Positions 1 to 9,153 of a stretch of 56,808 nucleotides of DNA are shown piece after piece. The notes under the pieces are model-generated. The model searched no databases. It was not told where the DNA came from and saw nothing but the letters and a program-made list of their open reading frames with translations. Made by a program: the position numbers and the translations under genes. Origin of the DNA: Hellea sp. GTDB lineage: Bacteria > Pseudomonadota > Alphaproteobacteria > Caulobacterales > Maricaulaceae. The DNA lies in NCBI GenBank assembly GCA_020629875.1, contig JAHDCL010000006.1, positions 1 to 56,808 on the forward strand. Direction: 5' to 3'. The first letter of the stretch is position 1, and each line of letters begins with the position of its first letter.

Positions 1-476
1 TCTATCGCGTCAAAAGAAAAACTCGCCCATGGCGTGGGCTGAACGGAGCGGTGATGCCCCTCATGCGTCCATTTAAAAAGCTTGCGGTGATGCATGACGC
101 GGTGCGTCCAATAAAACCATGTATCCTGCGCAAAGAGATATATGAACGCACTGGCAAGCACCCAAGCCCATCCACTTAGGCCTGCGGGCATGCCGCTATA
201 CATGGCTGTACCGCCCGCCTTCCACATTTCCAGAACAATTGCGGCAGGCGCGGCATAGATGAAAGCACTAATGGTAGAGAGCTTTATTTCATTGCGAATA
301 GTCGCAACGGTTGGCTCGCGTTTAGAGAGCCTGCGCGCCCTTACCTTTTCCGCGGGGCGTTTCCAGAGTGCCCAATGTATCGGCCAGACAATCAGAAAAT
401 AGCGCCCAATAATTATTGCGGTAAATGCAATATATGTAACGAGCGTTTGCCCTAACGGTATTGGCCAACCTTCCAT
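1..476 (-). CDS. Sterol desaturase / fatty acid hydroxylase family membrane protein (3' part outside window)
   Basis: The reverse strand from ATG at 476 reads about 158 residues without a stop and runs off the window edge. It begins MEGWPIPLGQTLVTYIAF and has hydrophobic stretches near residues 10-35, 68-80 and 100-115. The histidine clusters HRVMHH and HEGHH match the first two of the three motifs that bind the di-iron centre in the fatty acid hydroxylase superfamily; the third motif would lie outside. The family oxidises membrane lipids such as sterols, carotenoids or fatty acids; the substrate here cannot be told. Its start codon lies three bases after the glpD stop, with AAAGGATG as ribosome site, so it is probably translated together with glpD. 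It is not in the ORF track because it is open-ended. Confidence 0.85.
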   Translation of the reverse strand, partial: MEGWPIPLGQTLVTYIAFTAIIIGRYFLIVWPIHWALWKRPAEKVRARRLSKREPTVATIRNEIKLSTISAFIYAAPAAIVLEMWKAGGTAMYSGMPAGLSGWAWVLASAFIYLFAQDTWFYWTHRVMHHRKLFKWTHEGHHRSVQPTPWASFSFDAI

Positions 477-479
477 CCT

Positions 480-1970
480 TTAAGAGGTATGCGAATTAAA
501 CCACTCCGTAAATGCATCTTTTTCCGCATCGCTTAAATGTACGCCCAATTTGGTGCGCCGCCACATGATATCATCTGCGGAAGTCGCCCATTCATGATTG
601 ATGAGGTAACGCGCCTCCACCTCATAGAGGCCCTGTCCAAAATGTCGACCAAGTACGGGCGCCGGCGTTCCGTCACCCAAAACAAGCGTCACTCGTGTCC
701 CGTAAGCATGACATAAGCGCAACAGTAAAGCCTCACCCATTGTCGGATAGCGCTTTCGCATGCCTGCATAAAAGGCCTCAAAATCTGCGTTAGGGATATC
801 GCCCCCCGGCAAACCGGCAGTTTCTGTCCAGCCTTTTTCTTTATAGCCATAAAAGGGTTGGAGCTGTTCCATCGCATGTTCCGCGAGTTTGCGCGATGTC
901 GTGATTTTTCCCCCGTAAACTGACATGAAAGGCGCGCCATCTGCGAACTCTTCCAAGTCGAGCACATAGTCCCGCGTCACGGCCGAGGCATCTTCTGATT
1001 TATCATCATAAAGCGGCCTCACGCCACTATAGGTCCAAGTAACATCCGCTGGCGTAATGTCGTTCTCAAAATACTCACTTGCCGCCTCACAGAGATATTC
1101 AATCTCTTCCTGACTGATTTTAACTTTACCTTCGCTGGGGTGATAAGGTTTATCCGTTGTCCCGATGAGCGTGTAATCCCGCTCATAGGGAATGGCGAAG
1201 ATGATACGATTATCGGCATTTTGGAAAATGTAAGCATGGTCACCCTCAAAGAGGCGTTTGGTCACAATATGGCTGCCCTTTACCAGGCGAACAGATTGCT
1301 CATTCTTGGTCCGCTGAATTTTCTTGAGAACTTCATCCACCCAAGGACCCGCAGAGTTCACGCAGCCCTTTGCCGTAATGATTTCTGTTTTGCCATCGCT
1401 CTGGATTTCAGCCTTATAGCCTGCCGCATCTTTTTCTATGCTCAGGACTTCTGTGCGCGTACGAATATCTGCCCCGCGATGCGCCGCATCCAGCGCGTTA
1501 AGAACCACAAGCCGCGCATCCTCCACCCAGCAATCAGAATATTCAAAGCCTTCCGTTAATCGGGACTCAAGCACGCCTTTATGCGGAGCTTCGTGAAGCT
1601 TGACCATTTTCGTGCCCGGTAATTTTTCGCGCCCACCCAGACTATCATAGAGAAAGAGCCCTGCCCTTAGCATCCACTTCGGTCGCAGGCCTTTGTCATA
1701 AGGCAAGACGAAACGCATGGGCCATATGATATGCGGCGCGGCGCGGAGCAGGACTTCCCGCTCAATTAAGGCATGACGGACCAGCTTGAACTCATAATAT
1801 TCTAGGTAACGCAATCCACCATGGATGAGCTTGGTAGAACTGGAGCTCGTATGATTGGCCAAATCATCTCGCTCACACAACAGAACTTTAAGACCTCGTC
1901 CAGCCGCATCACGTGCTATTGCGGTGCCATTAATGCCACCTCCAATGATTAACAGATCATAATTGGCCAT
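480..1970 (-). CDS. glpD: Aerobic glycerol-3-phosphate dehydrogenase
   Basis: This FAD enzyme oxidises glycerol-3-phosphate to dihydroxyacetone phosphate at the inner membrane and passes the electrons to quinone. The N-terminus [20 protein letters not shown] is the dinucleotide-binding fold, with the family's GGGINGT signature, followed by the [16 protein letters not shown] block near residue 55. Length (about 496-505 residues) is normal. The track starts at 1997, but that ATG has no ribosome site; the ATG at 1970 (MANYDLL) fits the family start better. It is divergent from glpK with only about 70 bp between, so both probably share a control region, presumably responding to glycerol or glycerol-3-phosphate. 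A membrane hydroxylase follows three bases downstream. Family assignment is secure; the exact start is not. Confidence 0.95.
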   Translation of the reverse strand: MANYDLLIIGGGINGTAIARDAAGRGLKVLLCERDDLANHTSSSSTKLIHGGLRYLEYYEFKLVRHALIEREVLLRAAPHIIWPMRFVLPYDKGLRPKWMLRAGLFLYDSLGGREKLPGTKMVKLHEAPHKGVLESRLTEGFEYSDCWVEDARLVVLNALDAAHRGADIRTRTEVLSIEKDAAGYKAEIQSDGKTEIITAKGCVNSAGPWVDEVLKKIQRTKNEQSVRLVKGSHIVTKRLFEGDHAYIFQNADNRIIFAIPYERDYTLIGTTDKPYHPSEGKVKISQEEIEYLCEAASEYFENDITPADVTWTYSGVRPLYDDKSEDASAVTRDYVLDLEEFADGAPFMSVYGGKITTSRKLAEHAMEQLQPFYGYKEKGWTETAGLPGGDIPNADFEAFYAGMRKRYPTMGEALLLRLCHAYGTRVTLVLGDGTPAPVLGRHFGQGLYEVEARYLINHEWATSADDIMWRRTKLGVHLSDAEKDAFTEWFNSHTS

Positions 1971-2040
1971 ATCACGCTCATTTTCGTTTTCGAACATTTT
2001 AGGAATTGACGCTATCCACTACCCACGCTTAAAAAGCAAT

Positions 2041-3519
2041 ATGACAAATGTAATTCTTTCAATTGATCAGGGAACAACTAGTTCTCGCACTCTCGTCTTC
2101 TCTCCTGGAGGAGACGTATTATTTACAGCGCAAGAAGAGTTTCCGCAAATCTATCCCGCTGATGGCTGGGTTGAACATGATCCCGAGGCCATATGGGATA
2201 CGACGCTGAAAACCCTGCGGAAAGCCTATCGCTTTGCCCGCGATGAAAAAGCCGATATTGTCGGATTGGGTATCACTAATCAGCGTGAAACAACGCTCGT
2301 TTGGGATAGAAAAACGGGCAAAGCTATTTACAACGCCATTGTCTGGCAGGATCGCCGTACAGCAGAAACCTGCCGCGAGATTAAAGCGCGTTTTGATGAG
2401 GAAAAACTTTCGGCTAAAACAGGCCTATTACTTGACCCCTACTTCAGCGCGACCAAAGCCGCGTGGATTTTAGACCACGTTGAGGGCGCCAGAGGACGCG
2501 CAAAAAATGGTGAACTTGCCTTTGGGACGGTTGATAGCTTTCTAATCTGGCGCCTAACGGGCGGCAAGACTCACGCGACTGACGCGACCAATGCCAGCCG
2601 AACGAATGTTTTCAACATCCACAGTCAAAATTGGGACGACGAGCTTCTTCGCCTCTTTAACGTGCCTGCCTCTATTCTGCCCGAGGTAAAAGACTGCGCA
2701 GATGACTACGGCGTCATGGATGCCGATATTTTGGGGGAAGCCATACCTATCCTGGGCGTTGCCGGAGACCAGCAAGCAGCGGCAATCGGGCAAAGCTGTT
2801 TCGCAAAAGGGGACATAAAAAGCACCTATGGAACCGGCTGCTTTGTAATCCTCAATACGGGCGCTGACTGTATCACCTCAAAAAACCGCTTGCTTTCGAC
2901 TGTCTGTTACCGCCTGAGCGGGAAGACGACTTATGCGCTTGAAGGGTCTATTTTTATCGCTGGGGCCGCGGTACAATGGCTCCGCGATGGCATTCAGATT
3001 ATTAAAGATGCTGCCGAGACTGAGGCCATGTGCGAAGGCTTGGAATCAAACAAAGGCGTTTACCTTGTCCCTGCTTTCACCGGCCTTGGCGCGCCGCATT
3101 GGGACCCCGACGCGCGAGGAGCCATATTCGGCTTAACCCGTGATACGGGCCGCCCTGAAATCGCCCGCGCCACCGTCGAGTCCGTCTGCTATCAAACATA
3201 CGACCTATTCAAAGCGATGAGCGACGATGGCGTGGCGCCTAAATCCCTGCGTGTTGATGGCGGCATGGTTCATAATAGCTGGATGGTTCAGCATCTTTCA
3301 AATGTTCTAAACATTCCTGTCGACCGCCCAAAAGTGCTCGAAACTACAGCCCTAGGCGCAGCTTACCTCGCAGGCCTGCAAGCAGGTCTCTACGATTCCC
3401 TAGAAGAGGTGCAAGCGAATTGGCAAAGAGATAAGCACTTTGATCCTAAAATGGATACCGAGACGCGAAAAGACCTGATAAAAGGCTGGAATAGCGCCGT
3501 GCAAAAAGTTCTAACTTAG
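2041..3519 (+). CDS. glpK: Glycerol kinase
   Basis: The enzyme phosphorylates glycerol with ATP to sn-glycerol-3-phosphate, feeding GlpD on the opposite strand. The FGGY-kinase signature [14 protein letters not shown] lies at residues 7-20, DRRTAETC near 100, the ATP-site region [14 protein letters not shown] near 265, and [12 protein letters not shown] near 400. At 492 residues it is the usual length. The ORF track opens at 1963, but that extension overlaps glpD and has no family similarity; ATG at 2041 ([11 protein letters not shown]) is the expected start, although no strong ribosome site precedes it. No glycerol facilitator or GlpR-like repressor gene lies in the window. After the stop come a tRNA promoter and tRNA gene on the same strand. 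Confidence 0.96.
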   Translation: MTNVILSIDQGTTSSRTLVFSPGGDVLFTAQEEFPQIYPADGWVEHDPEAIWDTTLKTLRKAYRFARDEKADIVGLGITNQRETTLVWDRKTGKAIYNAIVWQDRRTAETCREIKARFDEEKLSAKTGLLLDPYFSATKAAWILDHVEGARGRAKNGELAFGTVDSFLIWRLTGGKTHATDATNASRTNVFNIHSQNWDDELLRLFNVPASILPEVKDCADDYGVMDADILGEAIPILGVAGDQQAAAIGQSCFAKGDIKSTYGTGCFVILNTGADCITSKNRLLSTVCYRLSGKTTYALEGSIFIAGAAVQWLRDGIQIIKDAAETEAMCEGLESNKGVYLVPAFTGLGAPHWDPDARGAIFGLTRDTGRPEIARATVESVCYQTYDLFKAMSDDGVAPKSLRVDGGMVHNSWMVQHLSNVLNIPVDRPKVLETTALGAAYLAGLQAGLYDSLEEVQANWQRDKHFDPKMDTETRKDLIKGWNSAVQKVLT

Positions 3520-3533
3520 CGCAAATTCAGGCT

Positions 3534-3561
3534 TTGCCTTCCGCTTTCACCGCGCTATAGA
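3534..3561 (+). promoter_or_regulatory. Predicted sigma-70 promoter of the CAT-anticodon tRNA
   Basis: TTGCCT (3534-3539) and TATAGA (3556-3561) are separated by 16 bases, and the tRNA begins 16 bases after the -10 box. The -10 box matches the consensus at four to five positions. The promoter lies in the short gap behind glpK, so the tRNA need not depend on glpK transcription. This is a sequence-only prediction. Confidence 0.5.
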
Positions 3562-3577
3562 CCGCTCTCAGACCAAT

Positions 3578-3654
3578 GGGGGGATAGCTCAGTTGGTTAG
3601 AGCCACCCGCTCATAACGGGTTGGTCGGGAGTTCAAGTCTCTCTCCCCCTACCA
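3578..3654 (+). tRNA. tRNA with anticodon CAT (elongator Met likely; Ile2 possible)
   Basis: A complete 77-base cloverleaf with encoded CCA can be drawn. The acceptor stem is GGGGGGA/TCCCCCT with a G1-U72 wobble; the D arm is GCTC-AGTTGGTTA-GAGC; the anticodon arm is ACCCG-CTCATAA-CGGGT; the variable loop is TGGTC; the T arm is GGGAG-TTCAAGT-CTCTC; then A and CCA. The anticodon is CAT. It lacks the three GGG/CCC pairs of the initiator anticodon stem and the 1-72 mismatch, so it is not the initiator. Elongator Met and lysidine-modified Ile2 tRNAs cannot be told apart here with certainty. Confidence 0.93.
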
Positions 3655-3671
3655 TTGGGTTTCAATCACCC

Positions 3672-4865
3672 TTAGCTTACTGTCACGTCAAAACCATAAA
3701 GCCAATTCATACGGCGATGGACAATAGATGGAACCAATTTCCCCGCCAGCCACATGGGCCCATAGGTCAGAATCTGACCCAATCGGCGACGCTGGTGAAA
3801 GGTTTTCATATTTCCCTTCGATGCTGCTTGAACCTTGCTTGTGCGCGAGAGACGCATATTTTGATATATTTCTAGGCTCTCTTTAACAGCGCGGTCTTGC
3901 TGAGAAATTTCTCGCGCCAACACCCAACTATCTTCGACAGCCATCGCTGCGCCTTGCGCCAAAAATGGTAACATAGGGTGCGCCGCATCACCCAGTAATG
4001 TCACGTGCCCTCGACTCCATTCCGGCAGGGGTGAACGATCGAATAATGCCCAACGGAAAAGATCATCGGGATTAATTGAATTGATTAATTGAGTGATGAC
4101 CGGGTGCCAATTCTCAAAATCTCTGAGCAGGTCTTGAAGGTCTCCTTTGTCAGTCCAGCTCTCTTCTCTCCAATCATCACGCTCCACCACACCTACGAAA
4201 TTCACTAGCTGCCCGCCACGCAGTCTATAGGTTACCACATGCCGTCCTGGCCCCATCCAAGCACACGCAGTAGGGTTAGGAACATCAGACTTAAGGTGCG
4301 TCACCGGCAGAACAGCTCGCCACGCGACGTTACCCGTAAAATTGGGCCTATCAGCGCCAAATAAATTTTCGCGGATAGCCGAGTGAATCCCGTCCGCGCC
4401 AATCAAAATATCTCCCCGAAACTCTCTCCCATCCTCCAGAGAGAGCGTAACTTCCGCACCGACTTCGCGGAAACTTGCGACGCGTGCACCCAGCTGCAGA
4501 GCCTCCGGCGCGAGGTTCTCTAAAACCTCTTTCAATGCGCTGATATAATCGGCCCGGTGAATATGGAGATAAGATGCCCCCCACATTTCGACGGCATCTC
4601 GCGCAAGCGGAATCTTGAATATCGGACGGCCACTTTCGCCCATTCGGGCTTCAATCGCTTCTGGCTCGAAAGCCTTTTCAGTTATGATATGATCAATTCC
4701 CAGAGCCTTAAAAACTTTCATTGCATTTGGTGGGAGTTGAATACCAGCCCCAATATCACCAAGCGCACTGGCTTGTTCAAATATCGTAACCTCATGCCCG
4801 AAGTGCAAACAGCAAAGCGCAGCAGTCAGACCACCAATCCCGCCGCCAACAATTAAAACTTTCAC
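3672..4865 (-). CDS. FAD-dependent aromatic-ring monooxygenase (salicylate hydroxylase-like)
   Basis: This 397-residue protein has the full layout of group A flavoprotein monooxygenases. The FAD fold GGGIGGLTAALCCLHFGHEV is at residues 6-25, the DG-type motif GDILIGADGIHSAIRENLF is near 150, and GDAAHPMLPFLAQGAAMAVED is near 290. Such enzymes use NAD(P)H and oxygen to hydroxylate a phenolic or related ring in the cytoplasm; salicylate, 3-hydroxybenzoate and 6-hydroxynicotinate hydroxylases are the closest types I recognise. The substrate is unknown, and no ring-cleavage genes are nearby. Its start overlaps the gluconokinase stop by four bases, so it is the last gene of a three-gene operon. 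A UbiH-type role in quinone synthesis is less likely because the overall pattern is salicylate-hydroxylase-like. Confidence 0.85.
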   Translation of the reverse strand: MKVLIVGGGIGGLTAALCCLHFGHEVTIFEQASALGDIGAGIQLPPNAMKVFKALGIDHIITEKAFEPEAIEARMGESGRPIFKIPLARDAVEMWGASYLHIHRADYISALKEVLENLAPEALQLGARVASFREVGAEVTLSLEDGREFRGDILIGADGIHSAIRENLFGADRPNFTGNVAWRAVLPVTHLKSDVPNPTACAWMGPGRHVVTYRLRGGQLVNFVGVVERDDWREESWTDKGDLQDLLRDFENWHPVITQLINSINPDDLFRWALFDRSPLPEWSRGHVTLLGDAAHPMLPFLAQGAAMAVEDSWVLAREISQQDRAVKESLEIYQNMRLSRTSKVQAASKGNMKTFHQRRRLGQILTYGPMWLAGKLVPSIVHRRMNWLYGFDVTVS

Positions 4866-5398
4866 GCAGACGTCCTGTTATTTATGTAGGCTCCAACCTC
4901 GCTCATGACCGCCTCGAACCCATTTTCAATGGAGACAAGAGTTCCATGCTCGCCTTTTTGAAGGGATTCAAGCGTATCGAACTGACTTTGCAATAAAGAT
5001 ACTGGCATAAAGTGATCTTCTCGCTGGGTCATTAGCTTGGCTATGTAATCAAAACTCCCATGCAAATGAATGAAATTTGCATCCGGAACCTGTTTTCGAA
5101 TTTCGTCACGATAAATAGCTTTCAGCGCGGAGCAGGTTACTAAGACGGTCCCCTTATGCCTATCCACAACTGCGCGAGAAGAAAGTTCTTTCAGCCAAGG
5201 TAACCTTTTTGCATCAGTCAACGCGCGGCCAGATGACATTAGCTCTATATTCTCAGGAGGATGAAAATCGTCCCCTTCCAAAAAGAGATAATTCTGTTTT
5301 TCCGCTACCGCCTTAGCTACCGTGGTCTTTCCTGTACCCGCAACACCCATGACAACATAAACAGGGTAGAGTGAGTTTTTTGTGAACGTTTTCCTCAT
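4862..5398 (-). CDS. gntK: Gluconokinase
   Basis: The enzyme phosphorylates D-gluconate to 6-phosphogluconate, which enters the Entner-Doudoroff or pentose phosphate pathway. The P-loop GVAGTGKTTVAKAVA is near residues 18-32. The family block EGDDFHPPENIELMSSGRAL, followed by TDAKRLPWL, is near residues 41-69, and VTCSALKAIYRDEIR follows near 107. Length (178 residues) is usual. Its start codon follows the stop of the carboxyltransferase gene directly (TAAATG), and its own stop overlaps the monooxygenase start, so it is translated as the middle gene of the operon. No gluconate permease or dehydratase lies nearby. Shikimate kinase is the main alternative for a small P-loop kinase, but the FHPPEN motif argues against it. 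Confidence 0.92.
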   Translation of the reverse strand: MRKTFTKNSLYPVYVVMGVAGTGKTTVAKAVAEKQNYLFLEGDDFHPPENIELMSSGRALTDAKRLPWLKELSSRAVVDRHKGTVLVTCSALKAIYRDEIRKQVPDANFIHLHGSFDYIAKLMTQREDHFMPVSLLQSQFDTLESLQKGEHGTLVSIENGFEAVMSEVGAYINNRTSA

Positions 5399-6913
5399 TT
5401 AACGCATGGCCAAGTTTACAAATTCACAAAGCAATTTACGCGTTTCTCGGGGGTCTATGATGTCCTCAACAGCGTAGTGCTCGGCCGTCCGGAAGGGAGA
5501 TGTAACTTTAGCAAGGCGCTCTTTAATTTCAAGCAGCTTCTTCGCAGGATTTTTTGAGGCTTGAATCTCAGCCTGATAAGCCACCTCTACGCCGCCATCA
5601 ATTGGCAGACTTCCCCAATCTCCGCTCGGCCAACCGAACCGATATTGGAACCGCGTATGATCTGACATCGCTGCCCCTGCCACACCATATGCCTTGCGGA
5701 TGATAACGCTGGCCCAAGGGACAGTGGATTTATAAATCGCATTCATCGTCTCAACGCCGCGCCTGATGGTGGCCGTGCGCTCGGCTTCTAGACCAATCAT
5801 AAAACCAGGGTTATCTACAAGGTGAATAACGGGCAATCCAAATTGTTCGGCGAGCGCTGTAAATCTCTTAGCTTTCTCCGCCGTATCCGCGGTCCAAGAT
5901 CCACCTAAAAACGTAGGATCCGAGGCCAGCACGGCTACGGGCCATCCGTCAAATCTTGCAAATGCTGTTATAACGCCCCGCCCCCAACGGCGGCCCATTT
6001 CAAAAACGGACTCCTGATCTGCGATGCTTTCAACGATACGCCTCATATTATAAGCTTTGGATTTTTCTCGCGGCACAATTGAGAGTAGTTTCTCATCAGC
6101 GCGTGTGACAGGGTCATTATTCTCCGCCCGCACCAAATCTGCGCCCACATAGCTGGGAAGGTAAGATAAGAAGCGCTTAGCCATATAAACGGCTTCAGCT
6201 TCATCCTTCGCTTCATCATCAATCACGCCGTTGCGGGTATGAATGATAGATCCCCCAAGGCTTTCTTTATCTTGTGTCTCTCCAAGAGCGGCAACGACGG
6301 CGGGCCCCGCGGTAAATATCTGCGACAGCCCTTTGACCATAACTGAATAATGACTGGCCACCGCTCGCGCTGCCCCGAGCCCTGCCGTAGGACCCAGTGC
6401 TAACGCAACCACCGGCACAGTATCGAGATTTTTTACGACGTGGTCCCAGCCCGGCACATATGGGACATAGGTAAACCCCATATCCTCAATCATCTTGACC
6501 GAACCGCCGCCGCCCGTGCCGTCAATCATACGAATCAGCGGCAAGCGCATCTCATGAGCCATCTGCTCAGCTTGGGTGAACTTCCGATGGATGGCTGCGT
6601 CTGCTGCTCCCCCGCGAACGGTAAAGTCATCAGCGGTAGCCACGACGGGGCGCCCCTGAATATCTCCGCGGCCAAATATAAAATTCGATGGGACAAATTT
6701 TTGCAAATCTCCCTTGGCGTCATAACTCCCTTTACCGGCAATTTTGCCAATTTCACGAAAGGACCCCTCATCTAGCAGCAAATCGATGCGCTGCCGTGCA
6801 TTCAACTTACCCCGTTCTTTCTGGCGTTGCAGTTTCGCTTCGCCGCCCATTTCTTCGGCTTGATTTTGCCGTTTGGCGAGTTCGTCTAATTCGGCTTCCC
6901 AAGAATTTGTCAT
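5399..6913 (-). CDS. Acyl-CoA carboxylase carboxyltransferase (beta) subunit, propionyl-CoA carboxylase type
   Basis: The protein has 504 residues and both halves of the carboxyltransferase fold. The N-terminal half contains KERGKLNARQRIDLLLDEGSF and DDFTVRGGAADAAIHRKFTQ. The acyl-CoA side has GTGGGGSVKMIEDMGFTYVP, and the C-terminal half has GGSWTADTAEKAKRF and IIRKAYGVAGAAM. This subunit moves carboxyl groups from carboxybiotin to propionyl-CoA or a similar acyl-CoA. No biotin carboxylase or biotin carrier gene lies next to it, which is unusual; the partner must be elsewhere. It opens a tight operon with gluconokinase and a monooxygenase, and is divergent from tesB. Methylmalonyl-CoA decarboxylase alpha and methylcrotonyl- or geranyl-CoA carboxylase subunits are alternatives. 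Confidence 0.88.
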   Translation of the reverse strand: MTNSWEAELDELAKRQNQAEEMGGEAKLQRQKERGKLNARQRIDLLLDEGSFREIGKIAGKGSYDAKGDLQKFVPSNFIFGRGDIQGRPVVATADDFTVRGGAADAAIHRKFTQAEQMAHEMRLPLIRMIDGTGGGGSVKMIEDMGFTYVPYVPGWDHVVKNLDTVPVVALALGPTAGLGAARAVASHYSVMVKGLSQIFTAGPAVVAALGETQDKESLGGSIIHTRNGVIDDEAKDEAEAVYMAKRFLSYLPSYVGADLVRAENNDPVTRADEKLLSIVPREKSKAYNMRRIVESIADQESVFEMGRRWGRGVITAFARFDGWPVAVLASDPTFLGGSWTADTAEKAKRFTALAEQFGLPVIHLVDNPGFMIGLEAERTATIRRGVETMNAIYKSTVPWASVIIRKAYGVAGAAMSDHTRFQYRFGWPSGDWGSLPIDGGVEVAYQAEIQASKNPAKKLLEIKERLAKVTSPFRTAEHYAVEDIIDPRETRKLLCEFVNLAMR

Positions 6914-6985
6914 AAGTTACTTTCGCAAAGAGCCCATGCAAAAGTAAAGCTTGTTTTCAGCCTCTAGACGCGGAATATCCCTGCT

Positions 6986-7876
6986 ATGTTTACGCTCGAA
7001 GAATTTTTATCCAAGATGCATGTTAGTGAGATTGATGGCTTGCTCTACAGTGGCGAGCCATTGCAAATGGGTTTGCCGCGCGTATTTGGGGGACAGGTCT
7101 TGGGACAAGCTCTCAATGCGGCCGTTCGTACCGTTGAAGAGGAACGCCGACCACATTCCTTGCATGCTTACTTCCTGCGCCCCGGAGATATAACAAGGCC
7201 AATTATATATGAAGTTGACCCCATCCGAGATGGCCGTAGCTTTTCAACGCGCCGTGTGGTCGCGAAACAAAAGGGCAAAGCAATTTTCAACGCCTCAATA
7301 TCGTTCCAAGTTATGGAACAGGGGCTTAACCATCAGATCGATTTACCCTCGCACATTGTGGGTCCCGAGAAAATCCTGCCTGACATTGAACATATAGAGA
7401 AACTGGCAAAGAAAGACGCTTCAATTTCTGTCGAAGGCTTGAAACAAAGGAGCCTGATCTTTAGCCAAGACGTCGTAGAGGTCCGAACGCCGGATTTACA
7501 TAAGGTTGTGACACCCGGAGAATATGACCCCGAATTTGGGTTTTGGTTCAAATTCAACAACGCCATCGGAGACGACCCGATTACTCATCGGACATTGCTC
7601 GCTTTCATCTCAGACAAGGCACTCATGTCAGTTGGCATGATGCCCCATATCTGGAATCGAGATACGCATCGCCTAATTGGAGCCAGCCTTGACCATGCGA
7701 TGTGGTTCCATTCAGAGATTCGCGTTGATCAATGGATTTACTATCACATAGATAGCCCACGCTCAGCCCGCGCTCGTGACTTCGGACGCGGTAGTTTTTA
7801 TACACAGCATGGCGAGCTAATCGCCTCCACAGCGCAAGAAGGCTTAATCCGCATTGTCGAAAAAGACCCTGTATGA
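6986..7876 (+). CDS. tesB: Acyl-CoA thioesterase II
   Basis: TesB hydrolyses medium- and long-chain acyl-CoA to the free acid and CoA in the cytoplasm. The double hot-dog layout is complete in 296 residues. The N-terminal part reads RVFGGQVLGQALNAAVRTV and HSLHAYFLRPGD, followed by GRSFSTRRVVAKQKGKAIF. The C-terminal part carries GASLDHAMWFH, which includes the catalytic aspartate of the E. coli enzyme, and ends with GRGSFYTQHGELIASTAQEG. It is divergent from the acyl-CoA carboxyltransferase gene across 72 bp, consistent with acyl-CoA balance. The ribosome site in front of this ATG is weak. The following lipoprotein gene begins 25 bases after the stop, so the two may be cotranscribed. Confidence 0.95.
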   Translation: MFTLEEFLSKMHVSEIDGLLYSGEPLQMGLPRVFGGQVLGQALNAAVRTVEEERRPHSLHAYFLRPGDITRPIIYEVDPIRDGRSFSTRRVVAKQKGKAIFNASISFQVMEQGLNHQIDLPSHIVGPEKILPDIEHIEKLAKKDASISVEGLKQRSLIFSQDVVEVRTPDLHKVVTPGEYDPEFGFWFKFNNAIGDDPITHRTLLAFISDKALMSVGMMPHIWNRDTHRLIGASLDHAMWFHSEIRVDQWIYYHIDSPRSARARDFGRGSFYTQHGELIASTAQEGLIRIVEKDPV

Positions 7877-7901
7877 TAGCGTCCGGGCGACGGAGGACTT
7901 T

Positions 7902-8618
7902 ATGAAAACACTATTTTTGACGGCTGCTGCAGCTTTGACAATAACTGCGTGTAATTCTGGCGGCCCCACTTATATCACAGCAGGAGAGCCCCCTATGGCT
8001 AAAATACAAGTCTCTGCCACAGGCACTGCGAATATGGCGCCTGACATGGCGACTGTGTCAGCCGGCGTTGTGACACAAGGGAAAACGGCGCGCGAGGCCA
8101 TGATTGGCAATGCAACTAAAATGACCCGTGTTTTTGACGAATTGGACGCGGCGGGTATTGAAAAGAAATTCATCACCACGTCACAATTATCCTTACAACC
8201 TAAATATAATTACCAAAACCGCCAGGCTCCAATTATTGACGGATATGAAGCCCGAAATACTGTTTCCGCAAAAACCTATAATTTGGATGATGTTGGCGAA
8301 ATGCTCGATGCTCTCGTTAAAGCCGGCGTGAACAACATTAATGGCGTTCAATTTTCCATAAAGGACAGCAAAGCCGCCCGTGACAAAGCCCGTGAGGACG
8401 CAATTCGCGAAGCACGTGAGAAGGCTGAAAGCATGGCCGCCGCTGCTGGCGTGAAGCTCGGCAAGCTAAAATCACTGTCCGAGAGCGGCGGAAGCTCTAT
8501 GCCTCGCCCAGTGGCATATGCGATGGAGGCTCGTTCTGCAGGAGGCTCCACCCCTGTCGCCGCCGGCGAGCAAGAAATCAATGTAACCGTTAATATGAGC
8601 TATGATATTATAGAGTAA
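7902..8618 (+). CDS. SIMPL-domain (DUF541) periplasmic lipoprotein
   Basis: The track begins at 7854, inside tesB. The better start is ATG at 7902, with GGAGGACTTT before it, giving MKTLFLTAAAALTITAC: a lipoprotein signal with cysteine at residue 17. The mature part is a single SIMPL domain. Typical patterns are ISVSATGTA-like (IQVSATGTANMAPDMATVS), TTSQLSLQPKYNYQ and GYEARNTVSAKTYNLDDVGE, and it ends in INVTVNMSYDII. Members form oligomeric assemblies in the periplasm; some are linked to oxidative stress or outer-membrane quality, but no general activity is known. It lies between tesB and an asparaginase-like gene, both close, so it may be in one transcript with them. Confidence 0.88.
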   Translation: MKTLFLTAAAALTITACNSGGPTYITAGEPPMAKIQVSATGTANMAPDMATVSAGVVTQGKTAREAMIGNATKMTRVFDELDAAGIEKKFITTSQLSLQPKYNYQNRQAPIIDGYEARNTVSAKTYNLDDVGEMLDALVKAGVNNINGVQFSIKDSKAARDKAREDAIREAREKAESMAAAAGVKLGKLKSLSESGGSSMPRPVAYAMEARSAGGSTPVAAGEQEINVTVNMSYDIIE

Positions 8619-8637
8619 TACCTATCAGGTGACCCTT

Positions 8638-9126
8638 ATGGACATTTTGATTCTCATAACGGGCGGCACGCTCGATAAAGAACATGACACGGTTACAGAA
8701 GGCCTGATTTTCGCTGATGATGGCGGGACTCAGGTCACGGACATATTACGCGTTGGGCGCTGCTATCATCCCGTTACGCAAATTTTAATGCAAAAAGACA
8801 GCCTGGATATGACTGAGGCTGATCGCGCGCAAATTCTAAATGCTGTTCTAGAAGCCAATCAGGATAGGATTGTAATCACCCATGGAACTGGCACGATGGA
8901 ATTAACCGCCAAATATTTGGAAGAGAAAGTGGGTGACAAAACCGTCATTCTTACGGGCGCAATGCGGCCTCATTCACTTGGAAAATCCGACGCTGGTTTC
9001 AATCTTGGCGGAGCCATAATTGCTGCTCAAACATTAGGCTTCGGCGTTTTCGCTGTTATGAATGGACGAATTTTTGAAGCCCAAAATGTTCACAAAGATA
9101 CCTCGCAAGGACGTTTCGATCTGTAG
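8638..9126 (+). CDS. Single-domain asparaginase-like protein
   Basis: At 162 residues this is about half of a normal L-asparaginase and corresponds to the N-terminal domain only. ITGGTLDK (residues 7-14) carries the first threonine motif. THGTGTMELTA (near 83) replaces the usual HGTDT, so the aspartate that pairs with the second threonine is glycine. GAMRPHSLGKSDAGFNL (near 107) matches the region around the family's VGAMRP motif. The sequence ends cleanly at a stop after GRFDL, with no remnant of the C-terminal domain before the next gene. Standalone proteins of this size are known in proteobacteria, so it need not be a pseudogene. The GTG at 8629 in the track forms part of the AGGTGA ribosome site; ATG at 8638 is the likely start. 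Activity on asparagine is doubtful. Confidence 0.78.
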   Translation: MDILILITGGTLDKEHDTVTEGLIFADDGGTQVTDILRVGRCYHPVTQILMQKDSLDMTEADRAQILNAVLEANQDRIVITHGTGTMELTAKYLEEKVGDKTVILTGAMRPHSLGKSDAGFNLGGAIIAAQTLGFGVFAVMNGRIFEAQNVHKDTSQGRFDL

Positions 9127-9153
9127 GCTCAGTGTCCCATAGACAAAAGCCTT

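Noticed and set aside
1140-1559. 139-residue forward ORF inside glpD
   Set aside because: It lies wholly antisense to glpD, has no ribosome site and no recognisable domain; it is a shadow of the real gene.
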